NCBI GenBank assembly: GCA_029203185.1
Contig: CP119310.1
Span: 2,418,001-2,482,000 of the forward strand
Origin: Candidatus Chryseobacterium colombiense
GTDB lineage: Bacteria; Bacteroidota; Bacteroidia; Flavobacteriales; Weeksellaceae
Reading direction: 5' to 3'
Length of the DNA: 64,000 nucleotides
In this document: in pieces, positions 1 to 7,863 of the stretch
How positions within the stretch are numbered: the stretch's first letter is position 1
How the letters are laid out: the number at the start of each line of letters is the position of its first letter
Notes under the pieces: model-generated
Databases searched by the model: none
Told to the model about the DNA's origin: nothing
Seen by the model: the letters and a program-made list of their open reading frames with translations, nothing else
Translations under genes and position numbers: made by a program

Positions 1-919
1 TATCATCAAAAATTACTGCTTTTGAAGGAACAGTGAGCGCCATACTGTTTTCCGAACTGGTCACTTTTATCGTCGCTTTACTGTCAGGAATAAGCAATCC
101 GTTTTGGTTATCCAATACTACTCTGGCCTGCATGGCATTGGTTTGCGGATCGATAATCTTGAAAATTTTATCAATTTTTCCGTCAAAAACTTTATCCGGA
201 TAAGACAAAGTAGAAACCTGAGCTTTCATTCCAAGACTGATTTTATCAATATCAGATTCGTTGACATTCATAATGGCCCAAACGTTGTTGGTATTGGCCA
301 CATCGAAAATATTATCACTTCTGTCACTTCTCAGCTGCATATCTTTGTTAATATTCTTCTGAACAATATATCCGCTGATCGGGGCAAGCACACTGTAAAT
401 ATTACCCTTCTTCACATTATAAACCGTACTTACCGCACTTGCTCTCTGCAACTGGTCCTGTGCTTTTTGCAGCTGACTTTTAGCTTCCAGTACATCTCTC
501 TCGGTATTCAGTTTCCCTTCATACATTTCCTTGGCAACACGAAGGTTATTTTGAGCAACCACCAAATCCGTTTTTGCATCGCTCACGTCTTTCTGAACTT
601 CTGCTAATTCGGTACTTCTGATAGTCGCCAGAACCTGACCTTTCGTCACATGATCTCCCAATTCTGCATTTACACTCAAAACGTTTCCTCCAACCAGTGG
701 ATAAACGTCAATATAACTATTTTTATCCGCCGAAATTTTTCCGTAGAAATTATAGTCGTCTTGAATATATCGTTTTTCAACTTTAGCTAAAGAAATCGAT
801 TGAAGCATGGTGTTGCTCAGTTCAAAACCTTTTTTTGCCTGCTGCTTTACCACTTCCTCTTTTTTGGAGCAAGATAAAACTGACAAAGCTATCATTACCG
901 GAATTATATAATTTTTCAT
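1..919 (-). CDS. RND efflux membrane-fusion (periplasmic adaptor) lipoprotein, 3' end cut by window edge
   Basis: The reading frame opens at 919 and runs off the left edge, giving about 306 residues. It starts with a lipoprotein signal (MKNYIIPVMIALSVLSCSKK, lipobox LSC), so it should be anchored in the inner membrane. A biotinyl-lipoyl-like segment follows (GDHVTKGQVLATI), then a coiled-coil hairpin, then the second lipoyl half (SVLAPISGYIVQKNI) and a beta-barrel. This is the CusB/CzcB/HlyD adaptor layout; adaptors link an inner-membrane RND pump to a TolC channel. It lies 3 bases after the TolC-like gene, so the two are co-transcribed. The pump gene is presumably beyond the edge. Substrate (heavy metal or drug) cannot be told from this fragment. 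Confidence 0.88.
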   Translation of the reverse strand, partial: MKNYIIPVMIALSVLSCSKKEEVVKQQAKKGFELSNTMLQSISLAKVEKRYIQDDYNFYGKISADKNSYIDVYPLVGGNVLSVNAELGDHVTKGQVLATIRSTELAEVQKDVSDAKTDLVVAQNNLRVAKEMYEGKLNTERDVLEAKSQLQKAQDQLQRASAVSTVYNVKKGNIYSVLAPISGYIVQKNINKDMQLRSDRSDNIFDVANTNNVWAIMNVNESDIDKISLGMKAQVSTLSYPDKVFDGKIDKIFKIIDPQTNAMQARVVLDNQNGLLIPDSKATIKVTSSENSMALTVPSKAVIFDD

Positions 920-922
920 TGT

Positions 923-2164
923 TTAATAGAAGATTTTCGTTTGTACTAGTTGATTCAATTGTTCCGCCGACTGTATGATTTCGTTTTTCATATCATAGAT
1001 CTGAAGAGCCGTTTGCCTGTAGCTGTCCATGAAATCCGCAAACTCGATAAGGCTCACATTTCCTTTTCTGAAATTGTTCAGCATTCCGTTATATACCAAT
1101 TCCATGTTATTAAGATCATCAGATTTAATTTGTGCCAGCTGATCGTATTGTGATTTCCAGGTTTTATAAGCCGCCTGAACTTTAGTTTCAAGATTTAATT
1201 TCTGAAAATCTGCATTTTTCTGGTTTTGCTGAATGGCAAAATTGGCTTTCTCAACATTTCCTTTATTGGATTTCCACAACGGCAAGGGAATTCCTACCAA
1301 GAGATTCACTTCATTTTTAAAAGTTCCTCCGTTCTGGTCCCATCCTGCACCTAGATTAAGATCCGGAACATTCAGTGATTTTTGCCATTGAGCATACAAC
1401 TTGCTGTTGTCTATTAATTTTAAATTATATTGATAATCCGCATTATTCTCCAATGCTTTTTTCTGTAATTCGGTTTCGTCTCCAAAAGGCTGAGCTGCAA
1501 GAATATCTTTCGCTTCCGAATCCGAAAGTTCGGGCTCTATATCATCTGTAACCCCTGTCAGAACTTTTAAAGTCTGTTCAAACCCAAGAATATTTTTATT
1601 GATGCCTATTTTGTCATTGTTCAGCTGTATCACGATACTCTGAAGTCTTACTTCATCTTTCAAAGAGACATTTCCTTTTGCTGACTGCACTTTATAAGCT
1701 GCTAAAAGGTCGTTCATATACCCAAGCTGCTTATTGGTATTTTCAAGTTTTAATTTTTCGTAATAAAGATCGAAATAAGCGGAACGAAGCTGAGATCGTA
1801 AATCTACCAGAAGTTGGGAAAACTGAAGCTGTGCAAGCTCTTTACTGGATTTTGCAAAGGCAATTTCATTTTTCTTTTTGCCCCCCATGTAGATCAGCTG
1901 TGTTACCTGAGCTCCTTTTGATTGTCCAGCATCAAAAATTTTCCTGTTTTCAGGATTGTACGCATTAATTTGTCCGCTCAGCTGCGGAAGCTCCCAGATT
2001 TTGGCCTGCAAAATATCTGCATCGGCCATGTTAATATTATACTGTTCCGCAAGCAGTTGTAAATTGTTCTCCTGAAAAGCTTTTTCACAGTCCTGAAGAG
2101 ACATTTTCTGTTGTGCCGCCATGAATGAGGAAATGACGATGAACAGTCCTGCAAATTTGTTCAT
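923..2164 (-). CDS. TolC-family outer membrane efflux protein (CzcC/CusC-like)
   Basis: A 413-residue protein with a Sec signal peptide (residues 1-17, cleavage near MAAQQ) followed by the long helical and strand repeats of outer membrane efflux proteins. Two internal repeats are visible: one around residues 25-200 (LLAEQYNINMADADILQAKI) and a second around 230-410 (ALENNADYQYNLKLIDNSKL; GIPLPLWKSNKGNVEKA). The GIPLPLW...G motif is typical of CzcC/CusC-like TolC proteins. It forms the outer membrane duct of a tripartite efflux pump with the adaptor encoded 3 bases downstream. The two-component system just upstream on the same strand (228-base gap) suggests regulated metal or drug export. Family assignment is firm, substrate is inference. 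Confidence 0.88.
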   Translation of the reverse strand: MNKFAGLFIVISSFMAAQQKMSLQDCEKAFQENNLQLLAEQYNINMADADILQAKIWELPQLSGQINAYNPENRKIFDAGQSKGAQVTQLIYMGGKKKNEIAFAKSSKELAQLQFSQLLVDLRSQLRSAYFDLYYEKLKLENTNKQLGYMNDLLAAYKVQSAKGNVSLKDEVRLQSIVIQLNNDKIGINKNILGFEQTLKVLTGVTDDIEPELSDSEAKDILAAQPFGDETELQKKALENNADYQYNLKLIDNSKLYAQWQKSLNVPDLNLGAGWDQNGGTFKNEVNLLVGIPLPLWKSNKGNVEKANFAIQQNQKNADFQKLNLETKVQAAYKTWKSQYDQLAQIKSDDLNNMELVYNGMLNNFRKGNVSLIEFADFMDSYRQTALQIYDMKNEIIQSAEQLNQLVQTKIFY

Positions 2165-2392
2165 TATTTTTTCTTTTTAAGTTACAAAATTGCCTTTATG
2201 CTATTAAAAAGCTCTTAAAGAATCCTTAAAAAAAAATTAAAATCCCTGATTAATACTGATTTTTCAACCGATTATTTTTTCATTTTCATTTCACATTTAA
2301 TCCCTAACTGTTGAATTTTAGATAAAAATTAATCATCCGTTTAACATAAAACTGAGTTTGGCTTTTGTGAAAGGGAAAATTATTGCAAAGAA

Positions 2393-3757
2393 TTATTTGT
2401 GAAAAACGACGCTGAACTTATTCAATAAATCCCCCGGAGAAGTATAAATGATTTGAGCATTGTGATACTCCAGAATTCTCTTGACAATCCTTAAGCCAAG
2501 TCCTGAACCTGAAATATTCTGAGAGTTTTTCCCGCGTTTGAAAGCTTCAAATAATTTTGACTGCTCTTCTTCCGAAATGGTATTCCCATGGGAAATCACA
2601 TCTACGATAAGATTTTCATTAGATTCGGTAATTAGCACATCGACTTCTACATCATCCGAATAAACCGCTGCATTCTTAAATAAATTAATGAAAACAATAT
2701 CCAGTAAAGACTGTATTCCTTTTATCGTTAAAATAGCATCTTCGGAAGTATTTTCGGAAATAAGGAAGTCCATTTTAAGCTTGGGATAACTTTTTTCAAC
2801 AGCTTCAAACGACTCAAAAATCACCTCATCAATTCTTACTTCTTCGTAAATACTCTGAATATTTTCTTTATCGAATTTCGTCAACAGCAACAGTGAATTC
2901 GTTAAATCGGACAGCTGATAAACATCGCGCTGAATTTGTTTTAAAGAAGATAAGGTTTCCGGAGAATGCTGCTCAAACTTAATTAAATTTTCCAGCTGGA
3001 AAGCCATTCTTGTAATGGGTGTCCGGATTTCATGGGACGCGCTCGCTGTAAAGTCTTTCTGTGACTGGAAAACATCATCCAGTCGCGCGATCATGGTATT
3101 GAAAGACTGTGCCAGTACATCAATTTCATCATTCGATTCACGAACAGGAATTTGAGTGGTCAATTTATGGGCGGTAACCTCCGAAATTTCTTTATTCAGA
3201 TCTTCTAAAGGTTTCAGGAATTGCCCCATAAAATAATAACTGAAAAAGCCAATGAGCAACGTACTCATTACATAGGCCGTGATTAGTAGATATTTTAAAT
3301 AAGCCAGTTTTGATTTTCCGTTGGTATCGAATGCACTGGTAAGAATGTAATAATTCTCACCATTGATTGTTCTTAGAGCCGCATAAATTTCAGGAACTGT
3401 TTTTTCAGAATAGATGATTTTCTTTTCATCAAGTTCCTTTAACAAAGTATTATCCCAGGTTACATTCCTATCTTTAATGGTACTGTAAATTAATTCCTTT
3501 TCGCTATTAAAAATTAAAATGGTTTCGTTTAAAAGAATATTATCTGAATTCTCATTAAAAAAAATAGGAGCCTCTTCTTCAAAATCCTTTGACTTGGCAA
3601 TAAAATGTGAAGTAAATTCCAGCCTCTGCCTGAATCTTTCTTTGAATTCATCTCTCCGGAAATCATTAAAGGACATATAAATCACCGCCATAACAATACC
3701 AAAAAGCAATGAAAAGGCAATACTGAGATTGAGTGCTATCTTCCGTTTTAAAGACAT
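2393..3757 (-). CDS. Sensor histidine kinase (HAMP-HisKA-HATPase)
   Basis: A 454-residue membrane kinase. Transmembrane helix 1 is at about residues 8-29, a periplasmic sensor loop at 30-154, helix 2 at about 155-177, then HAMP at 178-230 and the dimerisation/phosphoacceptor helix with H242 in SASHEIRTPITRM. The ATPase domain has an N box (INLFKNAAVYSD) and a G box (GSGLGLRIVKRI). It phosphorylates the response regulator encoded 2 bases upstream in the same operon. The sensor loop of about 125 residues has no recognisable ligand motif. Position ahead of a TolC/adaptor pair resembles CusS/CzcS-type kinases, which is inference. Confidence 0.92.
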   Translation of the reverse strand: MSLKRKIALNLSIAFSLLFGIVMAVIYMSFNDFRRDEFKERFRQRLEFTSHFIAKSKDFEEEAPIFFNENSDNILLNETILIFNSEKELIYSTIKDRNVTWDNTLLKELDEKKIIYSEKTVPEIYAALRTINGENYYILTSAFDTNGKSKLAYLKYLLITAYVMSTLLIGFFSYYFMGQFLKPLEDLNKEISEVTAHKLTTQIPVRESNDEIDVLAQSFNTMIARLDDVFQSQKDFTASASHEIRTPITRMAFQLENLIKFEQHSPETLSSLKQIQRDVYQLSDLTNSLLLLTKFDKENIQSIYEEVRIDEVIFESFEAVEKSYPKLKMDFLISENTSEDAILTIKGIQSLLDIVFINLFKNAAVYSDDVEVDVLITESNENLIVDVISHGNTISEEEQSKLFEAFKRGKNSQNISGSGLGLRIVKRILEYHNAQIIYTSPGDLLNKFSVVFHK

Positions 3758-3759
3758 TT

Positions 3760-4443
3760 TTATAGTGGACTTAAGTAATACCCGAAGCCGGAACGTGTAT
3801 GAATAAGTTTAATTTTAAAATCTTTATCTATTTTCTTTCTTAAAAAATTGATATAAACTTCTACTGTATTGGTATTTGTATTAAAATTGTGTTCCCACAC
3901 ATGCTCTGTAATCTGTTGTTTGGAAACGGTTCTTCCCTGCGCTTCTGCAAGATAAACCAACAATTGAAATTCTTTCAGGGTAAGACTGATTTCATTCCCG
4001 CCACGATATACCTTTTGTTCAGTTTTATTGACAATTAAATCATCTATTCTGATAATATCTTGATCTGTTGTTTCAGAAGAAGACTTTCTTCTCAATAATG
4101 AATTGATGCGTAACAATAATTCCTCAAACTGGAAAGGTTTTACTAGATAATCATCCGCCAATCGGGTGAATGCATCTTTCTTATCTGACAAATCTCCATA
4201 GGCTGAAATGATGATAATCGGCGTATTTTTATCAAATGAACGAATGGTCTGACAAACATCCAGCCCATTGATCTTAGGAACATTGATATCAAGCAAATAC
4301 AAATCGTAAGTATTATTCTTTATCTGCCGGATAAAAGTTTCCCCATCATATATCTTATCACATGTAAAATTATTTGATTCAAGGAATTTACAAAGTTCAG
4401 CCGAAAGAATAAGATCATCTTCCAATAAAAGAATATTCATCAA
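3760..4443 (-). CDS. OmpR/PhoB-family response regulator
   Basis: A 227-residue regulator. The receiver domain (residues 1-115) has the acidic pair in LLEDD, phosphoacceptor D52 in LYLLDINVP, and the conserved lysine K102 in YLVKPF. The C-terminal winged helix (about 130-227) contains LTLKEFQLLVYLAEAQGRTVSK and the typical end TRSGFGYYL. The protein begins MMN, and the second Met is an equally likely start. It is the first gene of the operon with the kinase and most likely controls the downstream efflux genes. Confidence 0.93.
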   Translation of the reverse strand: MMNILLLEDDLILSAELCKFLESNNFTCDKIYDGETFIRQIKNNTYDLYLLDINVPKINGLDVCQTIRSFDKNTPIIIISAYGDLSDKKDAFTRLADDYLVKPFQFEELLLRINSLLRRKSSSETTDQDIIRIDDLIVNKTEQKVYRGGNEISLTLKEFQLLVYLAEAQGRTVSKQQITEHVWEHNFNTNTNTVEVYINFLRKKIDKDFKIKLIHTRSGFGYYLSPL

Positions 4444-4749
4444 ACTATATTTTATACGAATGTAACAAAAATTTTTATGATAGTAAATGAAGTTATAAAG
4501 AGAAGCAAATACTTTAATTAAATTTTAAGGTTGAAATTTAATATTAAACTATAATTAAAATAAAAGCATCACGATAATCCTGTTGAAATTCTGCTATTAT
4601 CAGAATAAATTTTAAAATGACTGTTTAACCACTATCTTATATCAAAGTCTAATTTTTTCTTTTTTGTAAAAGATTAATGATTCTAAATGATTTTAAAACT
4701 TGTCAAAATTCAGGCAAAAAATATCCCGAAGAAATCGGGATTAAACGAG
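4444..4749. other. Intergenic stretch between the response regulator and the tRNA operon
   Basis: About 306 very AT-rich bases. It holds the upstream region of the regulator gene (no clear TAnnTTTG box found) and, at its right end, the terminator of the tRNA operon. No ORF or RNA gene is supported. Confidence 0.5.
4716..4741 (-). terminator. Rho-independent terminator of the tRNA operon
   Basis: Inverted repeat ATCCCGA / TCGGGAT (4723-4729 and 4735-4741, 5-base loop). On the minus strand it is followed by a run of T, directly after the last tRNA gene. Confidence 0.85.
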
Positions 4750-4821
4750 AGCCAACTACGGGACTTGAACCCGTGACCTCTTCCTTACCAAGGAAGCACT
4801 CTACCGCTGAGCTAAGTCGGC
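4750..4821 (-). tRNA. tRNA-Thr (anticodon GGT)
   Basis: Full cloverleaf on the minus strand. Acceptor GCCGACT pairs with AGTTGGC, the D arm is GCTCAGCGGTAGAGT, the anticodon stem is CTTCC/GGAAG with loop TTGGTAA giving GGT, and the T arm is ACGGGTTCAAGTCCCGT. CCA is not encoded. It is the last gene of the tRNA operon. Confidence 0.95.
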
Positions 4822-4862
4822 ATTAATTAAAAAAATCACACTGAATAGCGTGATTTTTGTTG

Positions 4863-4935
4863 AGCGGAAGACGGGGGTCGAACCCGCGACATTCAGCTTG
4901 GAAGGCTGACGCTCTACCAACTGAGCTACTTCCGC
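4863..4935 (-). tRNA. tRNA-Gly (anticodon TCC), copy 1
   Basis: Cloverleaf with acceptor GCGGAAG/CTTCCGC, anticodon stem TCAGC/GCTGA and loop CTTCCAA (anticodon TCC), and T arm GCGGGTTCGACCCCCGT. The copy at 5286-5358 is identical. No encoded CCA. Confidence 0.95.
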
Positions 4936-5020
4936 AATTTTGTTTCCAAAACTATTGGTAACGCTGTGCAAACTTAGGAAAAATCCTTTAGTTGTGCAAC
5001 TTTTTTTCTAATATAAAATG

Positions 5021-5101
5021 TGGGGAGAGCAGGATTCGAACCTACGAAGCCGAAGCAACTGAGTTACAGTCAGTCCCATTTAGCCACTCTGGAATCTCCC
5101 C
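5021..5101 (-). tRNA. tRNA-Tyr (anticodon GTA), copy 1
   Basis: Class II tRNA of 81 bases with a long variable arm. Acceptor GGGGAGA/TCTCCCC, anticodon stem ACTGA/TCAGT with loop CTGTAAC (GTA). Identical copy at 5444-5524. No encoded CCA. Confidence 0.95.
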
Positions 5102-5121
5102 AGATATTTTATATTAAATAG

Positions 5122-5195
5122 AGCTTCCAGAGGGATTCGAACCCACGACCCCGAGATTACAAATCACGTGCTCTGGCCAGCTGAGCTATGGAAGC
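5122..5195 (-). tRNA. tRNA-Thr (anticodon TGT), copy 1
   Basis: Acceptor GCTTCCA/TGGAAGC, D arm GCTCAGCTGGCCAGAGC, anticodon loop TTTGTAA (TGT). The anticodon stem CGTGA/TCTCG and the T stem GTGGG/CCCTC each hold one internal T-T mismatch. It differs from copy 2 at one D-loop base (+ strand 5180 g versus 5603 a). Confidence 0.92.
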
Positions 5196-5285
5196 ATTTT
5201 AATATATGGACTGAACGTGTGAGAAACTCTACTCTACATCATTTCAGTAGTAAAAAAAATCACGCTAGTAAAAGTGTGATATTCG

Positions 5286-5358
5286 AGCGGAAGACGGGGG
5301 TCGAACCCGCGACATTCAGCTTGGAAGGCTGACGCTCTACCAACTGAGCTACTTCCGC
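5286..5358 (-). tRNA. tRNA-Gly (anticodon TCC), copy 2
   Basis: Identical to the tRNA-Gly(TCC) at 4863-4935, offset 423 bases. Part of the duplicated Gly-Tyr-Thr unit. Confidence 0.95.
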
Positions 5359-5443
5359 AATTTTGTTTCCAAAACTATTGGTAACGCTGTGCAAACTTAG
5401 GAAAAATCCTTTAGTTGTGCAACTTTTTTTCTAATATAAAATG

Positions 5444-5524
5444 TGGGGAGAGCAGGATTCGAACCTACGAAGCCGAAGCAACTGAGTTACAGTCAGTCCC
5501 ATTTAGCCACTCTGGAATCTCCCC
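5444..5524 (-). tRNA. tRNA-Tyr (anticodon GTA), copy 2
   Basis: Identical to the tRNA-Tyr at 5021-5101, including flanking spacers. Long variable arm, anticodon loop CTGTAAC. Confidence 0.95.
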
Positions 5525-5544
5525 AGATATTTTATATTAAATAG

Positions 5545-5618
5545 AGCTTCCAGAGGGATTCGAACCCACGACCCCGAGATTACAAATCACGTGCTCTGGC
5601 CAACTGAGCTATGGAAGC
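5545..5618 (-). tRNA. tRNA-Thr (anticodon TGT), copy 2
   Basis: First gene of the tRNA operon on the minus strand. Same structure as copy 1, including both T-T stem mismatches; one base differs in the D loop (GTT instead of GCT in CAGTTGG). Confidence 0.92.
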
Positions 5619-5666
5619 ATTTAATAAAAAAGAATTCAAAAGATCGCTGTTCCCTTTTTGCGAGTG

Positions 5667-5698
5667 CAAATATAGAACGGATTTTTTGAATTCTCAAA
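5667..5698 (-). promoter_or_regulatory. Promoter of the tRNA operon
   Basis: On the minus strand: -33 TTTG (5698-5695), a 20-base spacer and -7 TATATTTG (5674-5667). This matches the Bacteroidota sigma-factor consensus. Transcription would begin near 5660, upstream of tRNA-Thr copy 2. Confidence 0.75.
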
Positions 5699-5727
5699 TT
5701 TTTTAATGACTTTTTTTATTTTTTTTT

Positions 5728-6018
5728 CTATGCCATTTCTTTTTTCTTGATTAATAGCTTTTTAGCAGTATCAACGCATAGGTCTAAACTTTCTTCAAAA
5801 CTTGTAGTAGTCTTTTTTACTACGATATCGTCTCCCGGAACCGCCAAAATAATCTCGGCAGTTTTATTAGCTTTATCAGCATTATTTTCCACTTTCAGGA
5901 ATATTTTACATTCATGAATTTTATCATAAAACGTATCAAGTTTGCTTACTTTTTTGTCAATGTGTGATTCTAGTGGTTCGTGAGGAGTTAAACCAATTGA
6001 TTGAACTGTGATCTTCAT
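5728..6018 (-). CDS. hpf: Ribosome hibernation-promoting factor, short HPF/RaiA type
   Basis: A 96-residue protein of the HPF/YfiA (S30AE) family. Visible features are the N-terminal strand ITVQSIGLTPHEPLESHIDKK and basic helices (KKVSKLDTFYDKI, DTAKKLLIKKKEMA). It lacks the C-terminal dimerisation domain of long HPF, so it is the short form that inactivates ribosomes in stationary phase. Its start ATG overlaps the xerC stop by 4 bases (ATGA), showing translational coupling in the rpsU-xerC-hpf operon. Confidence 0.9.
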   Translation of the reverse strand: MKITVQSIGLTPHEPLESHIDKKVSKLDTFYDKIHECKIFLKVENNADKANKTAEIILAVPGDDIVVKKTTTSFEESLDLCVDTAKKLLIKKKEMA

Positions 6019-6905
6019 AATTCTTCTTTTTTTGATGCTCGAGGATGAGCCTGATTAAACACTTTTTTCAATTGTTCTATATTAGCATTCGTATAGACCT
6101 GAGTACTGGCAAGACTGGAATGACCTAATATTTTTTTTACTTTGGAGATCTCCGCCCCATTATCCAAAACGTGTGTAGCAAAGCTATGACGAAGGATGTG
6201 AGGACTTCTTTTTTCTTTTGTTGTTACAAGACTAAGGTACTTATTAACTACCACATAAACAAATTTTTCAGAGAGTTTTTTGCCTTTCTTATTGACAAAA
6301 AAATAGGACTCATAATCAGTCAATGGTTTACGGATATTTAAGTAACCTTTTAACAAATATGATAACTCTGCGGAAATAGGGATTACTCTTTCTTTATTAC
6401 CTTTTCCGATAATTCTCATTTCGTTTTCGTCTAGGTTAACATTTTCAAATATCATACCACAAAGCTCAGCTTTACGAATCCCTGTCTGATATAACACCTC
6501 TATGATACACTGTTCTAAAACATCATGTATATGATCAAATACAGAATCACTAAGAACCTGCATTTCATCTTTAGAGATAGGAATTTGCTTCTCTGCATAA
6601 AATTTAAGGGAAGAAATACTTTCTGTAGGAGAAACTTTAATTTCACCTACTTTAAGAAGAAAAAGATAGAAGCTACGCAATGAAGAAAGTTTTCTATTAA
6701 TACTTCTCTTGGAAATACCGTTCTCGCTTAGTTCTACGATAAAATTCCTGATGATTTTTTTGTCTGCTTTAGAAATATCTTCGGAAGACTCTGTCCTGAG
6801 ATAGAAATGAGAAAAGTCTTCCAGGTCTTTTTTATAGCTTGTAATTGTGTGAGGAGAATACCTCTTTTCGAATTGTAAATAGTCTAAAAATTTATCCCGC
6901 ATCAT
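6015..6905 (-). CDS. xerC: Tyrosine recombinase XerC/XerD
   Basis: A 296-residue site-specific recombinase of the usual Xer length. The SAM-like core-binding domain spans residues 1-85 and the catalytic domain about 105-290. The catalytic set is complete: R144 in TGIRKAEL, K168 in GKGNKERVIPI, H236 and R239 in HILRHSFATH, H262 in LGHSS, and nucleophile Y271 in QVYTN. Xer proteins resolve chromosome dimers at dif. Location between rpsU and hpf argues for a housekeeping Xer, not a phage integrase. Whether it is XerC or XerD cannot be fixed from sequence alone. The start is MMRDK; either Met could serve. Confidence 0.88.
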   Translation of the reverse strand: MMRDKFLDYLQFEKRYSPHTITSYKKDLEDFSHFYLRTESSEDISKADKKIIRNFIVELSENGISKRSINRKLSSLRSFYLFLLKVGEIKVSPTESISSLKFYAEKQIPISKDEMQVLSDSVFDHIHDVLEQCIIEVLYQTGIRKAELCGMIFENVNLDENEMRIIGKGNKERVIPISAELSYLLKGYLNIRKPLTDYESYFFVNKKGKKLSEKFVYVVVNKYLSLVTTKEKRSPHILRHSFATHVLDNGAEISKVKKILGHSSLASTQVYTNANIEQLKKVFNQAHPRASKKEEL

Positions 6906-6984
6906 TGAAGTATAAAAACAAAAAATTCACTCTTCAAATATAAGTATTTAAAGAGTGAATTTAGTATGTGTTTAAGAAAATATC

Positions 6985-7182
6985 TTAAGCCTGTTCTTCT
7001 TTGCTAAGATTTCTTTGCTTGTGAGCAGCTTTCAGTCTAGCTTGTCTTAAAGTTACAGAAGGCTTGATAAACGCCTGTCTAGCTCTTAATTGACGAACTG
7101 TACCCGTTTTATCAAATTTTCTTTTATATTTTTTTAATGCTCTGTCGATAGACTCTCCGTCTTTTACTGGAATTATTAACAT
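6985..7182 (-). CDS. rpsU: 30S ribosomal protein S21
   Basis: A 65-residue basic protein with the S21 signature: MLIIPVKDGESIDRALKKYK at the start, KFDKTGTVRQLRARQAF, then an Arg/Lys-rich helix. S21 binds the small-subunit platform near the 3' end of 16S rRNA. It is the first gene of the rpsU-xerC-hpf operon and has a well-formed promoter 25-55 bases upstream. Confidence 0.96.
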   Translation of the reverse strand: MLIIPVKDGESIDRALKKYKRKFDKTGTVRQLRARQAFIKPSVTLRQARLKAAHKQRNLSKEEQA

Positions 7183-7205
7183 ATATTACATCTCATTTTG
7201 GATTG

Positions 7206-7236
7206 CAAAAATAGACATTTTTTATTAAAGCACAAA
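7206..7236 (-). promoter_or_regulatory. Promoter of rpsU-xerC-hpf
   Basis: On the minus strand: -33 TTTG (7236-7233), a 19-base spacer, -7 TATTTTTG (7213-7206). It is one of the best matches in the window to the Bacteroidota consensus. Confidence 0.8.
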
Positions 7237-7405
7237 AAAATAAGCTTTTTATAATTCAAAATCATTTTTAAAACATGTAAAAACCCTGTATTAATGGTGG
7301 TTTACCGTGATAATTATTTTTAGCTTATTAATTTTAATCATCATTCTGCACAAAACAGTATTCAAAAAGCTACTTTCAATACTAATATTATTTAAACAAA
7401 TTAAT

Positions 7406-7413
7406 TATATTTG
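7406..7413 (+). promoter_or_regulatory. -7 promoter box of the tmRNA gene
   Basis: TATATTTG, an exact TAnnTTTG match, 14 bases before the mature 5' end. No clear -33 TTG was found. Confidence 0.65.
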
Positions 7414-7427
7414 CACTCACTTTTCAT

Positions 7428-7826
7428 GGGGTTGACTGGTTTCGACAGCAAGACCAATGGGTAAGTAAGCATGCAGAGAACCGTAGCGCGATCTCTATAA
7501 TCCCTTGCTACAAAATTTTAACTGGCAACGAAGAGTTCGCTCTTGCAGCTTAATATCGAAGTATAGTAGATCAAGCGTTTTCCCGAAGATTTCAGTAGGG
7601 AAGCAAGATATTCCACAAATGCTCTGTTCTGCGGCGTTTGATCCTGGGATATAGGAATGCAGAAATAAGGTTTTAGATGCTTTGGCTAAAACTCGAAAAC
7701 CTCAGAAGATAAGCTGGAAGTTGGGTGTCTGCTCTCTGCCTCCAGTCAAAAACCAATAGTAGAATAAGCATGTAGAAAGCTTATGTATTGCTTGTTTGGA
7801 CGAGGGTTCGAATCCCTCCAACTCCA
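7428..7826 (+). ncRNA. ssrA: Transfer-messenger RNA (tmRNA)
   Basis: About 399 bases. The tRNA-like ends pair: 5' GGGGTTG with 3' CAACTCC plus discriminator A. The 5' part has GGGGTTGACTGGTTTCGAC and the 3' part has the T arm GAGGGTTCGAATCCCTC. The tag-coding frame ends at 7551-7553 (TAA) and encodes a C terminus TGNEEFALAA, the usual ALAA degron for ClpXP. The resume codon is not certain. tmRNA with SmpB rescues stalled ribosomes. CCA is not encoded. Confidence 0.97.
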
Positions 7827-7827
7827 C

Positions 7828-7863
7828 AAAAAAGAGGTTTTGTAATTACAAAACCTCTTTTTT
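7828..7863. terminator. Bidirectional terminator between ssrA and the nuclease gene
   Basis: Near-perfect inverted repeat with arms AAAAGAGGTTTTGTA and its complement, with A and T tracts on both sides. It serves the plus-strand tmRNA and the minus-strand nuclease gene; the nuclease stop codon (7848-7846) lies inside the hairpin. Confidence 0.88.

Larger units (their letters stand above)
4862..5622. repeat. Tandem duplication of a Gly-Tyr-Thr tRNA unit (423-base period)
   Basis: Bases 4862-5199 recur at 5285-5622 with a single visible substitution (5180/5603). Both tRNA genes and intergenic spacers are conserved. The roughly 85 bases between the copies (5200-5284) are unique. Both units are flanked on their left side by small AATCAC...GTGATT hairpins (about 4831-4858 and 5259-5282). 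Confidence 0.9.

Noticed and set aside
104..607. 167-residue plus-strand ORF
   Set aside because: Antisense to the membrane-fusion protein, whose domains are clear on the minus strand.
4862..5622. CRISPR-like direct repeats
   Set aside because: The repeats are tRNA genes and their spacers; no short regularly spaced repeats with unique spacers occur in the window.
6015..6905. Integrase-like gene near a tRNA cluster, suggesting an integrated element
   Set aside because: Operon with rpsU and hpf and full Xer length indicate housekeeping XerC/D; no phage or transfer genes and no tRNA-end direct repeat were seen.
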